From: Lichina pygmaea
Taxonomy: Eukaryota > Ascomycota > Lichinomycetes > Lichinales > Lichinaceae
Assembly (NCBI GenBank): GCA_963422465.1
Contig: OY730169.1
Location: 5,456,001-5,520,000 of the forward strand
Direction of reading: 5' to 3'
Length of the DNA stretch: 64,000 bases
A program made the position numbers and the translations under genes. The notes beneath the pieces are model-generated. The model did not search any database, was not told the origin of the DNA, and saw only the letters and a program-made list of their open reading frames with translations. Positions 54,875-64,000 of this stretch are shown here, in pieces; position 1 is the first letter of the stretch, and each line of letters starts with the position of its first letter.

Positions 54875-57733
54875 ATGCCGCGTGTGGCAAATCCCCCGCG
54901 CGCAAGTGCGCGAGTAATCTCGAATGACTCGTCGGCAGCGAGCCCGTTCAAGTCGCCCGTCAAGTATGGCAACCTGCAACTACGACCGAGAGTTCAAAGT
55001 CGCTGATGATGGCTCACCTCTGCAGAATGCCACTGAATGATGATGCGCAGGAGAAGGCTGCACGACTACACAACCGGCAGGCGCTGCATGACTTACAACT
55101 GAACCAGCTGAAAGCGGCGGCGTCGCCGATGCGGAAACTGAGCAGCTTTAACCGTGCTGCGAGCAGCAGTCCACAATCGCAGAGTGGACCCGCGCGAAGA
55201 GCGGCGAGACAACAAGATGCGGATGGAGGCTTGGAGGTGCTTGGGAGCAGTATTGTCTCGCCGGTGAAGCGAGTTCCGATCTTGGCAAACTTCGAAGAAT
55301 GGATGAAGCTGGCCACGGACAATGTACGCGTCTCTCGCCGTCTGCCAAGAGGTTGCTGATGGCGGCAGAAAATCAATGCCACCAACTCCTGGAACTTTGC
55401 GCTCATCGATTATTTCCACGACATGTCGCTGCTAAAAGAGGGGGATGGCGTCAACTTCCAAAAGGCTAGCTGTACGCTGGACGGCTGTGTCAAGATCTAC
55501 ACCAGTCGGGTCGACAGCGTTGCCACCGAGACCGGCAAACTGCTCAGTGGCTTGACCGATAACGGGAGCAAGAAACGGAGAGGAGACGCAGACGGAGACG
55601 ACGAAGGCCAAGGTGCCGAGGGCGAGGAAGATGGAGAGGACGAGGTGGAGGATGAGAATGGCGTGCGGAAGAGGGTCAAGAAGAGGGTACGAATGCGTCC
55701 AAACAGCTCCATCTTAGGGGATCGACATCGTTGACCTGCTCTAGGCTCAACGGTCGACTGGTGCGACCCTAGCAACCTCTTTCGCCCAGCTTCAGCTGAA
55801 GAAGTTCGACCTGGAGTTCTCTGTGGACCCTCTCTTCAAGAAGGCTGCTGCCGATTTTGACGAAGGCGGCGCCAGGGGTCTTCTCTTGAACAACTTGGCC
55901 ATCGACTCCGAGGGACGGATCATCTTTGATAGTAGCGACGACGCAGACAAAGATAGCCTCGAAGCGAAAGATGGCGGCACGGTTCCTGGACTGGAGCCGG
56001 TAGACATCACCAACGGGCCCTCTGGGGCAGAAGACATCGAAGTGGATACTAAGCCGGCAATAGATATCGACATTGCGTCGCTGCAGGCCAGATTCTTTCC
56101 GGACCTCGACCTGCTCGACAACCAAGATATCTGCCCGTCCTTGAAGAACCTGGACTTCGGCGACGGTACCGCAGACCTAGATATTCCCTTTTTGAAGGCA
56201 CGGCAGGACGACAAGCCGGAAATGGGTCAGGCGGCGAACTTGGACGAAAAATCCGGTATCCTGCTCGATGACGGAATGGCGGCTGGCTTCGACGACGACG
56301 ATGAGGGTCTCGGCGGCTTCGACCTCCCGCCCGACACTGGCTTCGGCGAGGGTGGCGAAGCTTGGGCGAAAGATGCCGCACTCGAGCCGCATATGGCCGG
56401 CGATCGGCGTGATGTGGAGGGCGACGAGCTCGGAGGAGCAGGAGGAGACGGCGGAGAGCTGCAGATTGGGGAGTACGACGGCCAAAATACCGATTATGTG
56501 CTATCTCTCAGCCGAGATCGAGCCAACGGCGGCGCACATGACGACATCCTGAGCTACTTCGACGATGCGCTACGGAAGAACTGGGCCGGGCCCGAGCACT
56601 GGAGAATACGCAAGATCAAGGATCTCACAAAAGCAGCGGCCCCGGCGCCCAAAGTCCGTAAGGAGAAAGAGCCGTTCGAGATCGACTTCCTCGCACCGTT
56701 GGATGCGAAGGTCGCCGCGATGATCTACACCCCTGCGACATCCAGCTCCGCCATCGCTCTTCCCAAGACCCAGTGGAAGTCCAAGACACGCAACCTGCTC
56801 CCGGACGACAAGCACTTCAGCTCGAGACAGCTGGTGCAGCTGTTCCTGAAGCCCAAAGCTCGTCTACGGACGCGAAGGAGAGCCACAGGCGGTGGGATTT
56901 CCGCCGGCCTCCACAACGGTCAGGCACGGACGGGTGCAGAAAACCAAGAAGAACCGATGGACGAGGGGTACTGGGCCCGAGACGCCGCCGCGAAACCCGA
57001 GGGAGACGTGCAGGGCAACTACGACGCGAATTTCTTTCAGGACGATGGGTTGATGTTCCCCGGCGGATTGCCGGACGATGACGACGACGACTTTGTCGAC
57101 GCTCGCGACAACTTCCGCGATGCTGATGGCAAGGACGGGGTCGATGGCGGTGCAGGTCCTCCCGGCTCTTCTGGGCCTGACGGCGGCTACGGGAATCAGC
57201 TCGTCACGCAAGGCCGACGTCTACGTCCGGAGTACGTCCAGTACGCTCGGGTCGCGAAGAAAGTCGACGTCAGGCGGTTGAAGGAGGAGATGTGGAAGGG
57301 CATGGGCCTAGAAGTGGATCAAGCACCAGCAGTGAGCCTCACCTACAGCGATCCCACCCCTGTCCTTCCCCTTCGTCGCTTTACACATCACAAGAAGCAC
57401 GAAGCAGAAGGAGAAGCTGATCCATGGAAATCCGAGATGCAGTCTAATCGCCAGAGCCTCGACCCAGAATCAACACCGTCCCCGGAAGAGCCGCCCACGC
57501 CCGAGCCCACCGACTCCCCCACCGCCACCCCACTCAAGTTCACCACTGTCATCAATAATCTCCAATCCGTGTACCCGGAGACTGCGATGGCCGACATCTC
57601 GACCTCTTACTGCTTCATCTGCCTGCTGCACCTCGCGAACGAAAAGGGTCTGGAGATCGTCAGCGACGAGCGACTCACCGAGCTGGATATCAGGAAAGAT
57701 CCCACGGCCGAGATCTCCTCGGACGGGTTTTAG
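54875..57733 (+). CDS. BRN1: Condensin complex non-SMC subunit (Brn1/CAP-H, kleisin)
   Basis: Kleisin that closes the Smc2-Smc4 ring of condensin for mitotic chromosome compaction; nuclear. Conserved blocks: PLNDDAQEKAARLHNRQALH, PILANFEEWMKLATDN continuing into INATNSWNFALIDYFHDMSL (N-terminal kleisin, binds Smc2), KKFDLEFSVDPLFKKAAADF, and a C-terminal winged-helix part (VYPETAMADISTSYCFICLL, LTELDIRKDPTAEI) that binds Smc4. Acidic linkers lie between. Exons 54875-54963, 55026-55323, 55369-55686, 55745-57733 sum to 2694 bp, 897 residues. Introns are short (45-62 bp). A further small intron in the Pro/Ser-rich part near 57330-57530 cannot be excluded. Confidence 0.92.
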
Positions 57734-58145
57734 CCGCCGGGGGCTGTCGGAGTTGGAAGAGAGTAGCCTATGGCGTCGCCGGCTGGTGGCGCCACCGCCA
57801 CGCGTACTCGTACATTACGACGCTAAGGGTCTTCCGCGGGGTGACGTCAGGGGTCACATGCCAGGGCGTGCTGCCTGCGGAGGCGGGGAGGGCGGGTGTT
57901 TGATCTCCCACAAGGGCGCATATATGGAGTTGTCCACGACGTTTCAAGACAGTTTCTCTCAAGAATTTCAACGCTCGTCCGATATCTTCAAATTGGTCTC
58001 CACGTCACCACGTCCGTCATCGAGATAAGCGTACGTTACTCGTTCACATTTTGGGCTCCTACCATGCACGAGGTATCCCCGATCTGACGTCTCCCGTGTC
58101 TCCAGGTTCCCCGTCGTGGAAAGTCCAAGGATCGTATAAGCAAAC
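57734..58145. other. Intergenic region upstream of the 79-aa gene
   Basis: 412 bp between two plus-strand genes. It should hold the BRN1 3' end and the promoter of the small gene. Nothing else recognised. Confidence 0.3.
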
Positions 58146-58385
58146 ATGTCGTCGAGCAACGCCAACTCTACCGTTCCGGACCACGGGAAAGACGAGCCGG
58201 CCCAGGGTGGAGGTCTGCTCGGCGGTGTGGCCTCGGGCTTGAGCACCACCGCCAACACGGCCGGTACTGCCGTCGGCGGCCTGCTCGGCACCGCCGGCGA
58301 CGTCGTCAATGTCGCGGCCAAGGGCACCGGCGATACCTTGCAGAAGACGGTGGGAACGGCCACGGGACAGGACAAGCCGAAGTAG
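58146..58385 (+). CDS. Small Gly/Thr-rich protein, 79 aa
   Basis: Single-exon frame. The sequence alternates GLLGGVASGLS, AGTAVGGLLGTAGDVVN and AAKGTGDTLQKTVGTATGQ, an imperfect 11-residue-like amphipathic pattern with glycine hinges. There is no signal peptide or true TM segment. Similar short Gly-rich proteins are common in fungi and are often stress-induced or hydrophilin/LEA-like, but I cannot name a family. The compact GC-rich frame and its own intergenic regions support a real gene. Function unknown. Confidence 0.55.
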   Translation: MSSSNANSTVPDHGKDEPAQGGGLLGGVASGLSTTANTAGTAVGGLLGTAGDVVNVAAKGTGDTLQKTVGTATGQDKPK

Positions 58386-60240
58386 TAGTTGGCGAGGGAG
58401 GGTCGACGCGCCGCGGTGATGGGGATGGCACGCATTGCAAAGGAGGGGAACTGTCTGTCATGCATTGGGTTGGTTGATTGCTTCTGAGAGAAGGCCCCTG
58501 CAACAGGGACCGATGTCCGGCGTGACACCTACTACGTTGGCACCCCTGCCCCTTGAGCCACTGTCTATGTACTACACAGTGTATCGGAGGGGGTGATCAA
58601 CAGTGGTCGCCTCACAAGTATAAGACGAATGATCGAATGTCCATTGGCGATTTGACTTCGGGGCCCCGAAAGTGGAGCTGGACTCTAGTACTCCTTCAGT
58701 GTCTCCTGACTTATCTACCTCGACGGCTACCCGCCTGTTCTCCTGCTCCCTCGACGAATGCCCGAGGACTTTCCCAAGGCGTTGCGCGATCTCAAGTGGG
58801 CTTCATACCATCTAGGGGGCTGCGTGCAGCAAGAGAGGAGAGGAATCTGACTTAAAGTCACTTATAGCACCGACCGATGGGTGGTAGAGCACCGGAATAA
58901 TTGTATGAACATCGCTTGACCCCAATTACAACCCCTAGGAAGTCAAGAAACCAGCAGGCCCTGAGGAGGAAACAGAAGTCCGCTGACGCAGACGCAGCAG
59001 TGTTATATGTTGATGGAAGAACGGATCTTCTGCAGGAGATAAGTGAGGGTAGCTCGAAGGACCTCCGGCAAGGTGTACTCTGTAGACGGAGGCCAGCCCC
59101 GTATGTTGTAGTCTGCCATCAAGCACTGAGGTCTGAGGTAGAGCTAGAGCATCTTTGCCACGGAGAAACAGCAAGCGTAGCACTAAGAGTATGGGAAGTA
59201 GTAGGGGCAGGCGCACCTACATTTCTGGGGCTGTTTTGCTGAGGTCGAGTAACTGAAAGCGAGAGTCTGCCATGATTCAACATCCTTCTGAACGTGAGCA
59301 GTACGATATCCAGGATTTGAAGCCGACCATGGTTGTGCAACGTACAAACGCGGTCACCGGGATCCATGATATCATGATATGAGAAAGCCGAGCCGTGGTC
59401 TCACCTACTGTAAGACGAAAAAGATAGATAGAGAGCCACTTTGCCAATGGAGAAGTGAGAATAGTGAAGTCGACTTGAAATCTACTATCATCAGCCTAGC
59501 CAGTCGAGCTCGCTATTAGTGGGCTCGGGCTGCAGGCGATCATTCGGGCATTTGGCCGTCATGTGTTGGTTGCTTGCCGCTGTCATGCTGAACCTCAAGG
59601 TCTCGTGCCTCGTTGATCGAAGGTACACCTTGAGGCGTGTGGAAAACATTGGTGCCCCTCCTACTAGAACCTAGTTCGGGTGGGGGTATCGTTGAGATTG
59701 TATGTTGAGCGCTTTGGTCTGCATCATGGCCTGGAGACCAGCCTGTTTACTCGAGAGATGATCAACAGCTGCTGCTCATCGTCGGTAGCGGGTCAAGCAC
59801 CTCTCTAGAAACAGAGTGGTCCTAGGGAAGGAGTATTCCAGAAAGGTTGCAGTGTCCTCGGGATCGTGATCATGGTAGGCTAGTTGGGAGGGTCACTTCT
59901 CTTGAACGATCTCCGGCCCATAACCTTGTGGGTTCTATTCATTGGGACCCTGACGTCAGCTGGAGTTGCTTTAGCCCAAAATGTCTGTCACGTGCCAATG
60001 CCAACACATCACGTGAAGTACGGTATCCGATTACCGGTACAACACGGACGGTAAACACGGACGGTAAAGTTGGACCGACAGCTCCAAGAAAATTCGGGAA
60101 CTCCGGCCCGATCGGCTTTCCCCTTCCAGTCGTGCCAGTGAAACGCGTCGTCAACTTCAACTCATCGAATCTACTTGTAGCCACTGGGTAGTCGACCTTA
60201 GAATCACCTCTCGTACTAGACACAGTCCATTCAAGCAGCA
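58386..60240. other. Intergenic region upstream of PAN1
   Basis: 1.85 kb without a convincing gene. The part next to PAN1 has a tandem 14-bp repeat (ACACGGACGGTAAA twice, near 60041-60068), likely within its promoter. Frames of up to about 115 codons here look random. Confidence 0.4.
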
Positions 60241-63200
60241 ATGTATTCCCACTCGTCCTCCTTCCTGAGAGGCGCGAATAGTGGAGGTACTGGTCCCGGT
60301 CAGCCCGGCCAAGGTCCGCAGTTCGGCGCTGCCTTCGGCCAGTCGCAACCGACGGGGATGCCGCCTCAGCCGACGGGATACGGAGCCCCTCTGTCACATC
60401 CGCAGGACACAGGCTATGCGGTCCATGGGCAAAACCCGGGGTTGAACGCTTCTTACCAGGCCCAGCAGCCACAGCAGCAGTATCCCGCCCAGACTGGATA
60501 TCTTCCGCAACAGCTCCAACCCTACACTGCTCTTCGACAGGGACAGCAGCACTTGCCGACGGGCCAATCGTCCGGCCAGCCGAGATTGCCGCAGCGGACT
60601 GGACAGACGTCGTCAGAGGTTGCTCAGTCCTTTCAAGGGACCGCGGCGTCTGGGCCACCGAACGCCACCAGAACTGGGCATAGGATACCCACCATAAGAC
60701 TATCGTTCATCACCGCTCAGGATCAAGCCAAGTTTGAGCAGCTGTTCAAGTCTGCTGTCGGCGATGGCCAAGCTTTGTCGGGTGAGTTCGTCCCAGCTGG
60801 CTCGGTGGTGGACCGTAGTAACTCCGATATAGGTGAAAAGGCTAGGGACCTGCTTCTCCGATCAAAGCTCCCTGGGGAGACTCTATCGCGAATATGGTAG
60901 GCCATCTGATCCTATCACCAGAGAAGTAGACTGACAAGGAGCAGGGCGATTGCCGATACCACCAAGTCCGGTCAGCTGCTGTTTCCGGAATTCGCCTTGG
61001 CGATGTACCTCTGCAACCTGAAGCTGTTGGGCAAGGGACTACCTACGAAGTTGCCAGAGCAGGTCGCCAACGAGGTGTCGAGCATGGTTGATATCATCTC
61101 CTTCGGCATACCCGACGACGCCCCGCCCCGTCCGGCCCCAAGTAACGCACCCAGCTTCGACCCTCCCCTGCGGCAGAACGCCGTATCCCCTCCTGCGCCT
61201 CAACAACCGCAGCCGCAACAGCCCTCTAATACTGTGCTGCTGTCTCAGCTATCGGGCCAGCGAACGGGGTTCCAGCCTCAACAAACTGGCTTTCAGCCCC
61301 AACAGACTGGCTTTCAGCCTCAAGCAACCGGGTTCCAGCAATCCCAGGGGCTTCAAGCCCAGGCCACAGGGTTCCCTCAGCAAGGCGGTGCGCCAACGAT
61401 GAGTGCCTACACAGGTCCGCGGCCCCCAATGCCCCCGATGCCTACAGGATACGGAATGAACCTCTCGCCCGCTGCGACGGGCGTGCTGCCTCTCAACGCT
61501 CAGCCGACTGGGAGACCTGGCCAATGGGGTCTCGTCAACAACCCCAGCACTGGTCTTCCAAACATCGAGGCTCTTCAACAACGCATGATGCCGCAGGCCG
61601 GCCGTGAAGGCGGTTACACGACCGCTGGCCTTACGGGCAATGCCACGATTCCTTGGGCGATCACCAAGGGCGAAAAGCAAGCATACGACCAGATCTTCCG
61701 AACTTGGGATGGTCTGAATAGAGGCTTCATTGGTGGGGAGGTGGCCATTGAAATGTTCAACCAGAGCGGTCTTCCCAAGACCGAAATGGAGAAGATCTGG
61801 ACTCTAGCGGACACTGGGAATAAGGGGAGGCTGAACATGGACGAGTTTGCGGTGGCCATGCACCTCATCTATCGCCGGCTGAACAACTACGACATTCCGA
61901 GCCGCCTTCCCCCGGACCTCGTACCCCCTTCGACCAAGACGCTGAGTGACTCGGTCGGGACGGTCAAATCTCTGCTTTCACGTGATGCCGAGAGCAGGAG
62001 GAACAACCCGGGCGCGCTCGCCCCTCAGAAGACGGGCGTCAGCTACCTCAAGAGCCATTCGTTTCGCACCGATGCGGACTCGCTGAGCCACAGTCGCAAG
62101 GACGCGACGGTGTTCAAGAACAACGACGATGACTTTGGCTACAAGTCTAGTGCTCGTCGACGACTGGGCGCCAGCAGGGACACGAGCCGATCTCCTTCTC
62201 CAGCTCAGCCGGCTTCGCCTGCGTCTGAACGCAGCAGCGACGAGTTGTCCGTCGAGCAGCTACGAAAGAGGGTTCGCGAAAAGCAGGTTCTCCTGGATGC
62301 TATCGATTTCAAGGACGAAAATCAAGCCGAGGAGGACGATGATCTCGATCGTAAAGACAGACGTGACGCCGAAGACCTTTACCGTCGCATTCGTCGTGTC
62401 CAGGAGGATATCGACAGCCACCCGAACGCAAAACTAGTCAGCCTCGATTCGGGTGCCGAGCGGAGAACACTTCGTCGCCAACTGCAGGGTCTGAGAGACC
62501 GGCTGCCCGAGCTGGCTTCGCAGGTGAGGAAGACGGAGCGCCATATCGCCGACGCCAAGTTGGAGGTCTTCCGTCTCAAGGATGCCAGAGCCCACCCGGG
62601 CAGCGCGGCCGCTATCGTAGGGACAGGCCCTGGTGGCGCCGTCACCGAGTCGGATCGGCTCAAGGCACGCGCAAAGGCGTTGATGCAACAGCGTGCAGCA
62701 GCTTTGACCGGGCGTCCCACGACGACGGATCAAGACGACCCGATGGCGGCTGCGCAGCGTCTCGAGGCGGAAAACGCGCAAATCAAATCCGAGCGGGAGA
62801 ACAACGAACGAATGACCAGAGAGGTCGAGGAGAGCGTCGAAGCTTTTAGCAAAAGCCTCGAGGACACTCTCAAGGACGGGGATGAGAGCTCCTCTGCCGA
62901 ACACGAGCGACGGCGATGGGAGGAGGCGTTGGGCGTTGAGGACGAGATCAAAGACTTCATCTTGGATCTACAGAGGAGCAGCAGGAGCGCGAGGGGCCGG
63001 GTGCAGCCGTACGTGACCTCATTTCGTCATCGATGATCGGGCGTGAGACTGACCGGAGCCAATAGTGCGAGGGCTACCGCCGACGGACGAACGCGGTCGG
63101 ATTCTTTACGTAGCGGTGACAGAGACAGCCGAGGTCGATCGCCTCGCGATGAGTCTGCTTCAGGCGCTCGAGGGTCGGCTCAGAGCGGGCAGGCTCCAGC

Positions 63201-64000
63201 CGCTGGATCTACATATTCTTCGTACAAGACGCCTCAGGAACGAGCAGCCTTTATTAAGCAGCAGGCCGAACAGCGCATGGCGGAGAGACTCGCGGCCCTG
63301 GGCATCACCCCGCCAACCAAATCCGGCGAATCCGCCCAGCAAAGACTGGATCGAGAGGCGAAGGAACGGGAGGATCGACTGCAGCAAGCTGAGGCGGAAG
63401 ACAGACGGCGCGAGCAGGAGAGGCAGCGGCGGATCGCCGAAGAGCAAGGGAAGCCGCCGTCGCCGGCCAGGTCGCTCACCAAGAGGCCGCCACCACCGCC
63501 CTCTCGCAAGACAGCACGCAGCGACAGCTTCGAGCAGGAGAACGCCAGGAAGAAGGCAGAGGAGGATGCAGCCAAGGCCGAGCAGGAGAGAATGAAGATA
63601 GCTGCCGAAAAGGAGGAGGCGGCGGCGGCAGCAGCAGCAGCAGCAGAGAACAAGAGGAAGGAGGACACGTTGAGAAGGCAGCAGGAATCGCAGGTGGCGC
63701 AGAGGAAGGTCATGGAGTGAGTTGCTGTGACGGCAGCTTAGCACCAGAGACAGCTGACGGTTCTGCGTAGGGAGCAAGCACAGAATCAGCAGGACGAGCT
63801 TGAAAAAGAGCGCCATGCCGCACAGGACCGGCTTCGGGCACTCGAAGAACAGGTCAGGCAGGGCAAGGTGAGGAAAGAGGAAGAGAAGCGCAGGAAGCAG
63901 GCCGCTCTGCGAGAATCAAAAGAGAAGGAAGCCCGACTAGCAGCACAGCGAGCCGAGCTCGAGGCTGCCAGAGAGAAGGAAAGACAGCTTCAACTGCAGC
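60241..64000 (+). CDS. PAN1: Pan1, actin cytoskeleton and endocytosis scaffold (5' part)
   Basis: Scaffold of the endocytic coat that activates Arp2/3-driven actin assembly at the plasma membrane. Seen here: a Gln/Pro/Thr-Gly-rich N-terminus with many QPTG/QQTG repeats, EH domain 1 ([38 protein letters not shown], then [19 protein letters not shown]), more QQTG repeats near 61255-61400, EH domain 2 ([40 protein letters not shown]), a coiled coil (about 62250-62600) and a long Glu/Lys/Arg-rich helix. LSGQRTG near 61250 fits the LxxQxTG site of Ark/Prk kinases. Exons: 60241-60896, 60945 to about 63010, about 63060-63716, 63771 onward. The intron near 63010-63060 is not resolved. The C-terminal Pro-rich/WH2 part lies outside the window. 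Confidence 0.92.

Overview
The window reads as a chromosome segment of a basidiomycete fungus. The right half carries compact, GC- and CpG-rich nuclear genes with short introns (about 45-350 bp) and typical fungal gene types: condensin Brn1, Pan1, eIF3m, Ura6, phosphomannomutase. The left half is a repeat block with chromodomain Ty3/gypsy elements, a Tad-like LINE and a Fot1/pogo transposon. CpG-biased C-to-T decay in the repeats would suit Pucciniomycotina or Ustilaginomycotina, but I cannot place the species.

1-30.85 kb, repeats. Two LTR-element gag fragments (1-2075) lie beside a near-full-length LINE (about 2076-7150). From 7160 to 30846 there is one Fot1/pogo transposon, split by a set of nested insertions. 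An old chromovirus (C, 8517-30069, minus) entered the transposase gene. C was later hit by chromovirus A (12214-18606, minus), chromovirus B (18776-24997, plus) and a LINE-derived retroposon (26445-28869). The last of these carries 1.1 kb of unrelated sequence inside the same 13-bp target duplication. The nesting is supported by matching target duplications for C (5 bp, one mismatch), A (5 bp), B (5 bp) and the LINE insert (13 bp), and by the pogo terminal repeats lying 23.7 kb apart.

The most unusual system is an extra gene in all three chromoviruses. It lies on the strand opposite gag-pol, between the end of pol and the 3' LTR, and overlaps the 3' end of pol tail to tail. It encodes a 176-190 aa protein with a perfect fungal Zn(II)2Cys6 cluster followed by a predicted coiled coil. 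The six cysteines survive in all three copies, including the decayed one.

30.85-64 kb, host genes in order: an NmrA-like NAD(P)-binding protein (+), a glutathione S-transferase (-, seven exons), phosphomannomutase (+), an Fmp32/MCUR1-like mitochondrial coiled-coil protein (-), a 4-kb stretch with no recognisable gene, a four-TM membrane protein (+), a UMP/CMP kinase with an N-terminal presequence and anchor (+), eIF3m (-), an NCLX-type cation/Ca2+ exchanger (-), condensin subunit Brn1 (+, divergent from the exchanger), a 79-aa small protein (+) and the 5' part of PAN1 (+, leaves the window). I placed exon borders by reading frame, splice dinucleotides and family similarity. For the GST, PMM, FMP32, URA6, eIF3m and BRN1 models the summed exons are exact multiples of three.
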